Assembly: GCA_900314685.1 (NCBI GenBank)
Contig: OMWE01000002.1
Span: 2,577 to 66,576 of the forward strand
Direction of reading: 5' to 3'
From: an uncultured Actinomycetes bacterium
GTDB taxonomy: Bacteria > Actinomycetota > Coriobacteriia > Coriobacteriales > Atopobiaceae
Length of the DNA stretch: 64,000 nt
In this document: positions 1-8,116 of the stretch, one piece after another
Position numbering within the stretch: position 1 is the stretch's first letter
How the letters are laid out: the number at the start of each line of letters is the position of its first letter
Notes under the pieces: model-generated
Database searches by the model: none
The model's input: only the letters and a program-made list of their open reading frames with translations
Told to the model about the DNA's origin: nothing
Position numbers and translations under genes: made by a program

Positions 1-343
1 CCCTGATATTCTGTCCTGAGTGCAGAATTCCTTTCTGATGAAGTACGGGCGACGTGCCGAGGAAAAATATTTAGCCAAATATCAGTAGAACGGCAGCTAG
101 GCGTCGTATGGCCGACGATCTTGCAGCTCGCCTCGATGTCATGGCAGGTAAAGAAATTGATGAGTAGTTTTTCGCACTAAAACGCACCGAATTGCCCATT
201 TATACGCAGGTTCCTCGGACCGTTGTTGCGCATAACCGGGCTTATGTAAAGTAGGGGGGCGGTTCAGTGAGCGGAGATGGGTTATTAGGACGGGCCGCCA
301 AACAATTTGCCCATGGCCGTCGGTTGAGGGACATTGAATGCAG
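1..343. other. Upstream region without a recognisable gene
   Basis: Less GC-rich than the rest of the window. Only very short open frames occur. A frame running in from the left edge ends at 36-38 after a few codons including a CxxC-poor tail, and a 19-codon ATG frame starts at 109. None has enough length or similarity to call a gene. The string TTTCGCACTAAA near 170-181 recurs upstream of fruK (about 4165-4176), which may be chance or a shared regulatory word. Confidence 0.4.
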
Positions 344-366
344 ATAGCTAGAATACTGGCTATAAT
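344..366 (+). promoter_or_regulatory. Operator/promoter of the phd-doc pair
   Basis: A 20-bp imperfect palindrome (344-363, half-sites ATAGCTAG and CTGGCTAT) overlaps a perfect -10 hexamer TATAAT at 361-366. A possible -35 lies at 334-343, but its spacing is not ideal. Type II antitoxins of the Phd/YefM family typically bind palindromes over their own promoter, so this is probably the autoregulatory operator, 39 bp before the antitoxin start. Confidence 0.6.
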
Positions 367-404
367 ATTGGCAAACGGAATCGCCTTCCCAAAGGGAGCC
401 GGAC

Positions 405-617
405 ATGGGCGCCATCACGATGGGCCTCGCCGAGGCCAAGAACAGCTTCTCGAGGGTCACGGCCGAGGTGAACCGGACGGGCAGGCCCGTCACCGTGCTC
501 AAGAACAACAAACCGTGGGTCGTTATCCAGCCCGCCGACGCCTCGGGCGCGCTGGAGGACGTCGCCGTGGACTTTATGAGCGAGTACGGCGACGTCTTCG
601 AGAAGCTCGCCAAATGA
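405..617 (+). CDS. Phd/YefM-family antitoxin
   Basis: A 70-residue protein opening with MGAITMGLAEAKNSFS and a mid-region 'GRPVTVLKNNKPWVVIQP', the usual N-terminal DNA-binding and dimerisation fold of Phd/YefM antitoxins. The short C-terminal tail (about residues 52-70) would be the toxin-binding part. It would neutralise the downstream Doc-like toxin and repress its own promoter at the palindrome 40 bp upstream. The start is supported by a GGGAGCC Shine-Dalgarno. The stop overlaps the toxin start as ATGA, implying translational coupling. The family assignment rests on sequence pattern plus gene order. Confidence 0.85.
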   Translation: MGAITMGLAEAKNSFSRVTAEVNRTGRPVTVLKNNKPWVVIQPADASGALEDVAVDFMSEYGDVFEKLAK

Positions 618-970
618 CCGTGCGGCGGGTCACGGCGGCTGAGGCCGCCGCGGTCCACGACGCCACGATCCGCATGCTCGGCGGCGCGGGCGGGGTGCGC
701 GACGAGGGGGCGCTCGAGTCCGCCCTCGCCCAGCCCTCCCGGGCGTTCGGCGGCGAGGACCTCTACCCGGGCGTCGCCGACAAGGCGGCGAGGCTGTGCT
801 TCGGGATAGTCGCAGGCCACCCGTTCGTCGACGGCAACAAGCGCACGGGCGCCGCCCTGCTGGGCACATTCCTCAGGGCGAACGGCGTCGCGTTCGCGCA
901 CCGGGAGTTCCTCGACGCGATTCTGCGCGTCGCCTCGGGCGAGGAGGGGTGCGGGAAGTTTGCCGCGTAG
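614..970 (+). CDS. doc: Doc-type Fic-fold toxin
   Basis: A 118-residue protein starting at the ATG that overlaps the antitoxin stop (ATGA, 614-617). It carries the Fic/Doc core HPFVDGNKR at residues 69-77, matching Hx(F)xDGNKR. Known Doc proteins use this loop to phosphorylate EF-Tu, halting translation, and the antitoxin tail blocks the site. The length is close to phage P1 Doc (126 aa), so it looks intact, with the C-terminus slightly short. It forms a two-gene operon with the preceding antitoxin. An open frame extends upstream to 338, but that part overlaps the antitoxin in another frame and is not coding. Confidence 0.88.
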   Translation: MTVRRVTAAEAAAVHDATIRMLGGAGGVRDEGALESALAQPSRAFGGEDLYPGVADKAARLCFGIVAGHPFVDGNKRTGAALLGTFLRANGVAFAHREFLDAILRVASGEEGCGKFAA

Positions 971-1051
971 GTGAGGTCGCAGGCCCGCTGACCGGCGACT
1001 GGGCGAGGGCCTGTCGCGCGAACGTCGCGAGCCATGGAAGGGGGAGGGCCG

Positions 1052-1444
1052 ATGATCGAGGGAAGCTGCCTGTGCGGAGCGGTGGCGTACAGGGCCGCGA
1101 GGCCCGGACGCACGATTACCTACTGCCACTGCTCGTTCTGCCGCAAGACGTCGGGCTCGGCCTTCTCGGCCAACGTCCGCGCAGACCGGGATGGCTTCGA
1201 GGTGGTTCGCGGCGCCGACCGCGTGAACGCGTACGAGTCGAGCCCTGGCAAGCTCCGCTGCTCGTGCTCGGTGTGCGGCAGCCAGCTCTTCGCGGTGGGC
1301 GACAAATTCCCGGACCAGGTGATCGTGCGCCTCGGCACGGTGGACCGCTTCGACGAGTTCGCCGACGGGGTGGAGGAGCACCACCTCTTCCCGGAGTCCG
1401 AGGCGGACGCGCCCTGGGTCGGCCACTGGGCCCCGCGCGGGTAG
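1052..1444 (+). CDS. GFA/CENP-V-family zinc protein
   Basis: A 130-residue protein of the glutathione-dependent formaldehyde-activating (GFA) family. The ligand cysteines are visible: CxC at residues 6 and 8, CxCxxC at 25, 27 and 30, and the cluster 70, 72 and 75. Together they bind the two zinc ions of the beta-tent fold. Family members include S-hydroxymethylglutathione synthase, but most have no proven activity and no formaldehyde pathway is visible nearby, so only the fold is claimed. The ATG at 1052 is chosen over 1034 because GGGGGAGGG lies immediately before it. It is separated from the toxin gene by 81 bp and faces the DUF4012 gene. Confidence 0.85.
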   Translation: MIEGSCLCGAVAYRAARPGRTITYCHCSFCRKTSGSAFSANVRADRDGFEVVRGADRVNAYESSPGKLRCSCSVCGSQLFAVGDKFPDQVIVRLGTVDRFDEFADGVEEHHLFPESEADAPWVGHWAPRG

Positions 1445-1710
1445 GTCCATCTGTTCCAGGACGGATCGCACGGAATCTCCCTTGCGGACGAGACGACCTC
1501 CTCCGAGCCGAGGCACGTAAACGCGGCCGCCGCGACCTGGGTTGAGCTTGCGCAGACCCGGCTTGCCTTGGACGGCGCGCCGATCAACCGGCCGCTATAG
1601 GGAAGCGAGTGCGCGGGCGCTGACAGGCCGGGCGAAGCGGCTGACAAAGCGAGGCACGGATTCCCGTACCTTCTCGTGCCCGCCATCGGAAGGGCCCCGG
1701 TTCACGTGCC

Positions 1711-4080
1711 CTAGTCTGCCGCCTGCGCGTTGGGGGTCTGCCGCAACGCGAGCGGCGCGGAGTCTGCCGCGCACGTCACCTTGTAGCTAAAGGTCACCGT
1801 GTCGCCACCGACGACGTGCACCGTGCCCGCCGTGACGGCGAGGCCCTCCCAGCTGCCCTCGCGCGGCTCCCAATCGGCGGACCCGGCAGAGCTTGCGCAG
1901 GTCAGGTCGGCGATGCTGCCGCCCGCAGGTGCGAAGAAGTACACGTCGACGATCGCGTCGGACGCCTCATATTTGTTGTAGGAGGTGCCGAGGGCGGAGG
2001 TGCTCCAGCTGTTGTTGCGGATGTTCTGCGCCTGCTCCTCGGTGAGCGCATTTTCGATGGTGGTCGTGACCGTGTAGGTCACAGCGCCGTCGTCCGCGGT
2101 CGAGGGTTCGCCCAGGTCGGTCGTGGCGGTGAGGTACCAGTCGATGCTGCCGTCCGAGGCGTCGTTGAGGAAGACGCCCAGCTCGGGATCCGCGGAATCA
2201 CGGCTGATGGTGCCGTCGGCGTCGAGGCCGGCGAAGACCTCCTCCTCCGTGGCATCCTCAGCCCAGGCGATCAGGTGTCCCGCCTGGGCCTGCTTGCGGG
2301 CAAAGTCGGTTAGGTCCGCGAGATCGTAGTCGCCGAGCTTGTCCAGGAACTGGTCGATGATGCCTGCCGAGGTCGAGGTGAAGTACTCGCCCATGTCCCA
2401 GGAGTCCATGTTGGCAGCGAGCTCGTTTTCCAGGTACGACACCACGTTGGCCTTGTCGACCACGGTGCCGTCTTCGAGAGACACGGTGCCCGCGAGCCCG
2501 AGCATGCCCTCAAAAGCCACGGGGTCCACAAAGATGGCGCCCGCGACGGTGGTACCCGTGACGTTCTCAAAGGACGTCGTGACAGCCTGGGCGGCACGCG
2601 GGACGTCGGGGAGGTACAGGAGCGTGCCCATGTGCTTCGTGAACGCATCGCCAAAGAGGCCGGTCTCCTCCTCCGTGCCTTCGATACGCGTGCCGTAGTA
2701 GAGGAAGGAGAACGTGGTGTCGGTGGCGTCGAGCTCATCCAGAGAGAAGGCGCCGTCATCCACGGTCAAGACGCCCATGCTGCGGGGATAGCCGCCGGTC
2801 GAGCGCCACTGCGCGGGATCCTGCACGACGACCAGGTACGAGCGGGGGCCGTCGACCCCGAGAAGACCCGCCAACCCCGGTTGGAGCGTTGCGGCATGCG
2901 AGGTCGCACTCTTTATATGTGCAAGGGGCTTCTTTGTCTGCTCGGCGACGTCGCCAAACTCGTCGGTGCTCGCGTCCGCGAGGTCGGCGATGCTGCTCTC
3001 GAGGTCGTCGACCGTCGGGTCTGCCGCGGCAAGTGCGTCGGTGAGGGCGACGGCGAGATCCGTGTCCACCCGGTCGTCTGTCCCGATGATATCGAACGAG
3101 CCCTGCTCCTTGCCAACGGCAAGGACCGGAGTCACGAGTGCGTCATAGGTTGCACGGAGCTGTTTCGCCACTGCTTTTGCGGCATCGCCCGACCCGCCGC
3201 GCCATCCACCGCTGGAAACCGACTGCTCGAGTGCGGTGATATGAGTGTCGATCTGGCTTGCGGTCTGTTCGGCGCCTGCCAGGTCGTTTCCCTCGACCTG
3301 GTCGACGAAGGTCGAGAGGCCCGTGGCCGCCTCAGCGGCGTCGGAGCCGGTCGACTGTACGAGCTTGTTGAAGGCGCTGGTCCTGACGACCATGACGATT
3401 GCCACTATGGCCACGACGCACACAGCGGCGGCGATGCCGAGCGTGCGGCGGGGGAGGGCTCTTGTCTTGGCGACAAACGTGCGCGCCTCTGCGGAGGTGC
3501 GGGGGCGGGAGTCTATCGGGGCGTCTGCACCCTGCGGATGGGCTACGGTCTGTGCGCCCACATCTTGCGGGCGGTCCTCGGCCTGGGCGCTCGCAACCTG
3601 CGGGCGGTCTTCGGCCTGGGCGTCTACGGCTTGCGGGCGGGGGTTCTGCTGCTGCGGGACCGCATCAGACTGTGCGCGAGGAGCCTGCCGGGCGGCAGCA
3701 GTCTGCGGCTGCGTCTCTTCTTTCTTCAGGACCTTGGGCTTCTTGAGCTTGATGCCGGGGCGGCGCACGGCGGGGCGGCGGGTGTCCTGCGACTCGTCGG
3801 CATGCTGCACGCGGTCCTCGTCGTAGGGGTCAGGCTGGATGACTTTGATCGGGTTTTTGCCCAGCAGCGCCTCGGCGAGGGAGTCTTCCTCGCGCTCCGC
3901 CTCGTCGAAGCGGTCGCTGTGAGGGATCGTCGCGCGGTTCTCGTAGCGCTTGGCCATCCGCTTCACGACGGCACGGCGCCGTGCCGCCTCCTCGCGGCGC
4001 GACTCGTATTGCCGCTCCGGTAGCCCCTGCGCCTCAATGTCGGGATCGTCTCGGTAAGGGTTCGGCGTCGTTTCGCTCAT
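1711..4080 (-). CDS. DUF4012 single-pass membrane protein
   Basis: A protein of about 789 residues. The N-terminal 210 residues are charged and low-complexity and predicted cytoplasmic. They include four 11-residue repeats (about 147-190, pattern RPQxxxAQAED). One transmembrane helix follows at about 213-232 and then a large extracytoplasmic region. The stretch near residue 400 (GPRSYLVVVQDPAQWRSTGG) is the hallmark of DUF4012 proteins, often found in actinobacteria near cell-surface polysaccharide genes. The function is unknown. The start codon is uncertain: ATG at 4080 and at 4086 both follow a GAAGG motif, and the frame stays open further upstream. It is transcribed divergently from fruK. 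Confidence 0.8.
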   Translation of the reverse strand: MSETTPNPYRDDPDIEAQGLPERQYESRREEAARRRAVVKRMAKRYENRATIPHSDRFDEAEREEDSLAEALLGKNPIKVIQPDPYDEDRVQHADESQDTRRPAVRRPGIKLKKPKVLKKEETQPQTAAARQAPRAQSDAVPQQQNPRPQAVDAQAEDRPQVASAQAEDRPQDVGAQTVAHPQGADAPIDSRPRTSAEARTFVAKTRALPRRTLGIAAAVCVVAIVAIVMVVRTSAFNKLVQSTGSDAAEAATGLSTFVDQVEGNDLAGAEQTASQIDTHITALEQSVSSGGWRGGSGDAAKAVAKQLRATYDALVTPVLAVGKEQGSFDIIGTDDRVDTDLAVALTDALAAADPTVDDLESSIADLADASTDEFGDVAEQTKKPLAHIKSATSHAATLQPGLAGLLGVDGPRSYLVVVQDPAQWRSTGGYPRSMGVLTVDDGAFSLDELDATDTTFSFLYYGTRIEGTEEETGLFGDAFTKHMGTLLYLPDVPRAAQAVTTSFENVTGTTVAGAIFVDPVAFEGMLGLAGTVSLEDGTVVDKANVVSYLENELAANMDSWDMGEYFTSTSAGIIDQFLDKLGDYDLADLTDFARKQAQAGHLIAWAEDATEEEVFAGLDADGTISRDSADPELGVFLNDASDGSIDWYLTATTDLGEPSTADDGAVTYTVTTTIENALTEEQAQNIRNNSWSTSALGTSYNKYEASDAIVDVYFFAPAGGSIADLTCASSAGSADWEPREGSWEGLAVTAGTVHVVGGDTVTFSYKVTCAADSAPLALRQTPNAQAAD
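3533..3640 (-). repeat. 33-bp tandem repeat inside the DUF4012 gene
   Basis: The word TGCGG(G/A)(C/T)GG recurs at 3533, 3566, 3599 and 3632, an exact 33-bp period. It encodes the 11-residue cytoplasmic repeats of the DUF4012 protein. The period is a multiple of three, so copy-number changes would keep the frame. Confidence 0.8.
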
Positions 4081-4231
4081 AGCCATCAGCCTTCGGTGTC
4101 GCAAACCTCGTCGTACAACCATCATAAACTACCGTTTTCCGACCGTTACCGATTCCGTACGGTATTTCGCACTAAAGTGTCTGGCAATGTGACAAAATAG
4201 TTCGCAATTGGGTTCAGGAAAGGAGCTCGCG

Positions 4232-5170
4232 TTGATTTACACGATGACCCTCAATCCCGCTATTGACTACGTCATGCACCCGCTGACGCTGGACATGGGC
4301 TTCACGAACCGTTCGTCGAGTGAGGAGATCTATTGCGGCGGCAATGGCATCAACGTCTCGACCCTTCTCAATGAATTGAAGGTGCCAAACGTCGCGCTCG
4401 GCCTCATTGCCGGCTTCACGGGCGATTACATGCTCCAGATGCTGCAAGACACCGGTCTCACGTGCAACTTTGTCCGCCTGGACAAGGGCTTTACCCGCAT
4501 TAACGTCAAGCTCATCGGCATCGCGATGACGATGGTCAACGGCATGGGACCCAAGATCTCGGAGAAGAAGGTCGATGAGCTCCTCGAGCGCATCGACGGT
4601 ATCAAGGAAGGCGATACGCTGGTCCTCACGGGCTCCATCCCCAAGTCGCTGCCCGAGAACATGTATGAGATCATCATGCGCCGCCTCAAGGGCCGCGGCA
4701 TCCGCTTCGTCGTCGACGCCCCTGGTACGCTGCTTTTGCAGTCGCTCGACGCCGAGCCCTTCCTGATCAAGCCCAACAACCACGAGGTCGGCCGCATCTT
4801 CAACGCCCACCCCGAGACGCCCGCCGAGTGCCTGCCCTACGCGGAGCAGCTCCAGGCCAAGGGCGCCCGCAACGTCATCGTCTCCTGCGGCGGTCACGGC
4901 TCGCTGCTGCTCGATGAGAACGGCGGCAAGCACGCCGTGCCGACCGCCAAGATCCGCCTGGTCAACGCGACGGGCGCCGGCGACTCCATGGTCGCGGGCT
5001 TCATCGCCAAGGTCGTCGAGGGCGCCAGCTACGAGGACGCGCTTGTCTTTGCGTCCGCATGCGGTACCGCCACGGCAGCCTCCAAGGGCATCGCAAAGCG
5101 CGCCACGATCGAGCGCGTCTACGGCCGCCTGACCGACATGATGGAGAAGCAGCAGGCAAAGAAAAAATAG
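4232..5170 (+). CDS. fruK: 1-phosphofructokinase (PfkB family)
   Basis: A 312-residue PfkB-family sugar kinase. It begins (L/M)IYTMTLNPAIDYV, typical of FruK/LacC enzymes, has the substrate glycine motif GGNGINVS near residue 37 and the ATP-site motif NATGAGDS with the catalytic base Asp near residue 251. The expected reaction is fructose-1-phosphate to fructose-1,6-bisphosphate; tagatose-6-phosphate kinase is the alternative. The start is the TTG at 4232, six bases after AGGAAAGGAG; an earlier TTG at 4208 has no ribosome site. It is followed by a terminator and then ptsI, so it sits in a PTS sugar-use neighbourhood, but no fructose permease gene is present here. Confidence 0.88.
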   Translation: MIYTMTLNPAIDYVMHPLTLDMGFTNRSSSEEIYCGGNGINVSTLLNELKVPNVALGLIAGFTGDYMLQMLQDTGLTCNFVRLDKGFTRINVKLIGIAMTMVNGMGPKISEKKVDELLERIDGIKEGDTLVLTGSIPKSLPENMYEIIMRRLKGRGIRFVVDAPGTLLLQSLDAEPFLIKPNNHEVGRIFNAHPETPAECLPYAEQLQAKGARNVIVSCGGHGSLLLDENGGKHAVPTAKIRLVNATGAGDSMVAGFIAKVVEGASYEDALVFASACGTATAASKGIAKRATIERVYGRLTDMMEKQQAKKK

Positions 5171-5183
5171 GCACTCTGCTCAC

Positions 5184-5221
5184 CGAGGGCGGGTCCAAGA
5201 GGGACCCGTCCTCGCATTTTT
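5184..5221 (+). terminator. Rho-independent terminator after fruK
   Basis: A 13-bp stem (5184-5196 with 5202-5214, one mismatch or wobble), a 5-nt loop, then ATTTTT. It separates fruK from ptsI. Confidence 0.85.
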
Positions 5222-5355
5222 GTAAGCACGCGGTAAGTGGCGTGCCTTGCTTTGGCAAGCCTTGCATCGGGAAGTTTTGTATTGGCAAGTTCGCGCCCGG
5301 GGCCAACGGCACCGGAGCGCGTGGTGGGGACAGATAGTTTTTGAGGAGGAGTTTC

Positions 5356-7062
5356 ATGTACCAGGGTGTAAATGCGTCTGATGGTATCGGTATCGGCGTC
5401 GCACGCGTCGCTGTCGAGCCCGATCTCTCCTTCACGCCGACCGCGCCGGAGGACACCGAGGCTGAGAAGGTCCGCTTCAAGGAGGCCCGTGACCGCTTCA
5501 TCGACAAGACCAACGGTCAGATCGAGCGCATGAAGGCGTCCGGCCTCGAGAAAGAGGCGGGCATCATGGGCGCCCACATCGAGTTTGCCGAGGACGACGG
5601 CATCCTCGATTCGGTCAACGACAGCATCGATGCTGGCATGTGCGCCGAGCAGGCTGTGTCCGAGGCCTACGACATGTACTACAACATGTTCATCAACATG
5701 GAAGACGAGCTCTTCAAGGCCCGCGCCGCCGACGTCGCCGACGTCAAGACCGGCCTGCTCGCCGACCTGCTGGGCCAGGAGCTCGTGGACCTGTCCTCGC
5801 TGCCCGAGAACTCGATCGTCGTCGTGCACGAGCTTACCCCGTCCATGACCGCCGACATCGACCGCACGCACATCGTGGGCATCGTCACCGAGACCGGTGG
5901 CCGCACCTCCCACTCCGCCATCATCGCCCGCGCGATGGAGATCCCCGCGGTCCTGTCCGTCGAGGGCTGCACCACCAACATCAAGAGCGGTGACCTGCTG
6001 ATCGTCGACGGCACCAAGGGCGAGGTCATCAACGAGCCGACCAACGAGGAGCTGGACTCCTACAAGTTCAAGGCCGAGATCCTCGCCGCCGACAAGGCCA
6101 AGCTCGAGGTCTACCGCGGCAAGCCGACCGAGACCGCCGACGGCACCTCCAAGCTGCTCGTCGCCAACATCGGCAACCCCGACGACGCCAACGCCGCCGC
6201 CGAGCACGACGCCGAGGGCATCGGCCTGTTCCGCTCCGAGTTCCTCTTTATGGACGCCTCCGAGCTGCCCTCCGAGGACGAGCAGTTCGCCGCCTACCAG
6301 AAGGTCGCCCTGCGCATGAAGGGCAAGCCGGTCATCATCCGCACGCTCGACGTGGGCGGCGACAAGGAGATCCCGTACCTCGACCTCCAGAAGGAAGACA
6401 ACCCCTTCATGGGCTTCCGCGCCGTCCGCTACTGCCTGGCCAACCCCGAGCAGTACAAGGTCCAGCTCCGCGCCCTGCTGCGCGCCTCTGCCTTCGGCGA
6501 CATCAAGATCATGGTCCCGCTGGTCACCGACCTGGTCGAGATCCGCAAGGTCAAGGCCCTCGTCAAGGAGTGCATGGCCGAGCTCGACGAGCGCGGCATC
6601 AAGTACAACCCCGACATCGAGGTCGGCACCATGATCGAGACGCCGTCCGCGTCGCTGATCGCCGATTTGCTCGCCGCCGAGTGCGACTTCTTCTCCATCG
6701 GCACCAACGACCTCATCGGCTACACGATGTGCGCCGACCGCGGCAACGACCGTGTGAGCTACCTCTACGAGGTCTACCAGCCGTCCGTCCTGCGCTCCCT
6801 CAAGCGCATCATCGGCGAGGCCAACAAGGCCGGCATCATGGTCGGCATGTGCGGCGAGGCCGCGGCCGATCCTCTGATCATCCCCGTGCTGATCTCCTTC
6901 GGCCTGGACGAGTTCTCCGTCTCCTCGCCGTCCATCCTGCGCACCCGCTTCATCATCTCGCAGTGGACCAAGGAGGAGGCCGACGCCCTCACCGAGAAGG
7001 TCATGAAGCTCGACAACGCCGCCGAGGTCAAGGCCGCGCTCCAGGCTGCCGCCAAGAAGTAA
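5356..7062 (+). CDS. ptsI: PTS enzyme I (phosphoenolpyruvate-protein phosphotransferase)
   Basis: 568 residues, the normal length for enzyme I. The phospho-accepting histidine lies in GGRTSHSAII at His186. The C-terminal PEP-binding barrel contains RTLDVGGDKEIPYL and the FSIGTNDLIGYT and GMCGEAAADP motifs. It transfers phosphate from PEP to HPr in the cytoplasm, driving all PTS sugar imports. The ATG at 5356 follows GAGGAGGAG; a TTG 15 bp upstream overlaps that ribosome site and is rejected. HPr is not encoded nearby. The gene has its own terminator on each side, suggesting a monocistronic unit. Confidence 0.96.
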   Translation: MYQGVNASDGIGIGVARVAVEPDLSFTPTAPEDTEAEKVRFKEARDRFIDKTNGQIERMKASGLEKEAGIMGAHIEFAEDDGILDSVNDSIDAGMCAEQAVSEAYDMYYNMFINMEDELFKARAADVADVKTGLLADLLGQELVDLSSLPENSIVVVHELTPSMTADIDRTHIVGIVTETGGRTSHSAIIARAMEIPAVLSVEGCTTNIKSGDLLIVDGTKGEVINEPTNEELDSYKFKAEILAADKAKLEVYRGKPTETADGTSKLLVANIGNPDDANAAAEHDAEGIGLFRSEFLFMDASELPSEDEQFAAYQKVALRMKGKPVIIRTLDVGGDKEIPYLDLQKEDNPFMGFRAVRYCLANPEQYKVQLRALLRASAFGDIKIMVPLVTDLVEIRKVKALVKECMAELDERGIKYNPDIEVGTMIETPSASLIADLLAAECDFFSIGTNDLIGYTMCADRGNDRVSYLYEVYQPSVLRSLKRIIGEANKAGIMVGMCGEAAADPLIIPVLISFGLDEFSVSSPSILRTRFIISQWTKEEADALTEKVMKLDNAAEVKAALQAAAKK

Positions 7063-7118
7063 GCCGACAGGGCACAGCGGCAATCTCTTCTTGACCGCAT
7101 CGCAGCGTCAGCAGACAA

Positions 7119-7150
7119 AGGGCCCGTCGCCACATGCGGCGGGCCCTTTT
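7119..7150 (+). terminator. Terminator after ptsI
   Basis: Stem AGGGCCCGTCGC / GCGGCGGGCCCT with a short loop, followed by TTTT. One G-U pair. Confidence 0.85.
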
Positions 7151-7174
7151 CGTCCTGCGGGAAGAAGGACAGAC

Positions 7175-8116
7175 ATGCAGCTCATCGACAGGTTTTTCGC
7201 CTGGCTCAATAGGCACCGGTTCACGGCCTTTTGGCTCGAGGTCTTCAACAAGGCCGCGCGCGACCGTGCGAGCGCCTACGCCTCGCAGGTGGCCTTCTAC
7301 ATCCTCATGTCCGTCTTTCCCTTTGCCATCCTCGTCCTGCAGCTCATCCGGATCGCACCGGTGAGCCAGGAGGGCATGCTGTTTGCCATCGACAGCATAT
7401 TCCCGGAATACCTGCTCACTACCATGCACGCCATCCTGCAGGAGATCTACTCCACCCATTTCGGCCTCGTGCCACTGACCATCGTGATGATGCTCTGGAC
7501 GACCTCCAAGGTCATGCACGCCCTGACGGCCGGGCTCGACACAATCTGCGCCAAGCGCGACATGCGCAACTGGGTGGTCGTGCGCGCCTGGTCGCTCGTG
7601 TGCACGGGTCTGCTCGCCATCCTGATCATCGTGGCGGCGGCCAGCACCGTGGTCTGGCAGCCGATCCGCAAGCTCCTGATGCTCTACCGCCCGCGCGGAG
7701 TCGGGCTGTCCGCCTACGCGACCTTTATCCGCACCGTCTATACGATGATCGTGGGCACGCTGCTCATAGCGTTCCTCTACAAAGTCCTGCCCCGCCGGCA
7801 CCTGCACTTTGTGGCGCAGCTTCCCGGGGCGGTGCTCGCCATTGCGGCGCTTTACATCTTCTCGCTCGGGGTCTCGGTTTACGTCAGCCGTTTCAACGGC
7901 TTCTCGACCTACGGCAGCCTGACGACGCTCACCCTCATCATGTTCTGGCTCTACTTCAGCTGCTGGTTCATCATGCTCGGCGCGGTGGTCAACGAGGTCA
8001 TGCGACGCAACCGGGTGGCCCGTCAGCAGGCAAAAGACGGTCAGACCGCCGCTGACCCGTCGCCGTCCGAGGTGCCGTCGCCGTCCGAAGCGGGCGGTGT
8101 GTCTTCGGGCTCGTAG
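7175..8116 (+). CDS. BrkB/YihY-family inner membrane protein
   Basis: 313 residues with about six hydrophobic helices. The N-terminal motif ASAYASQVAFYILMSVFPF and the later GFSTYGSLTTLTLIMFWLYF are diagnostic of the YihY/BrkB (formerly 'ribonuclease BN-like') family. The molecular function is unknown, and the RNase annotation in this family is obsolete. The start at 7175 follows AAGAAGGAC. The last 25 residues are Ser/Pro-rich, built on a CCGTCGCCGTCCGA duplication, and overlap the 3' end of the opposite-strand lipoprotein gene by 76 bp. Confidence 0.9.
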   Translation: MQLIDRFFAWLNRHRFTAFWLEVFNKAARDRASAYASQVAFYILMSVFPFAILVLQLIRIAPVSQEGMLFAIDSIFPEYLLTTMHAILQEIYSTHFGLVPLTIVMMLWTTSKVMHALTAGLDTICAKRDMRNWVVVRAWSLVCTGLLAILIIVAAASTVVWQPIRKLLMLYRPRGVGLSAYATFIRTVYTMIVGTLLIAFLYKVLPRRHLHFVAQLPGAVLAIAALYIFSLGVSVYVSRFNGFSTYGSLTTLTLIMFWLYFSCWFIMLGAVVNEVMRRNRVARQQAKDGQTAADPSPSEVPSPSEAGGVSSGS

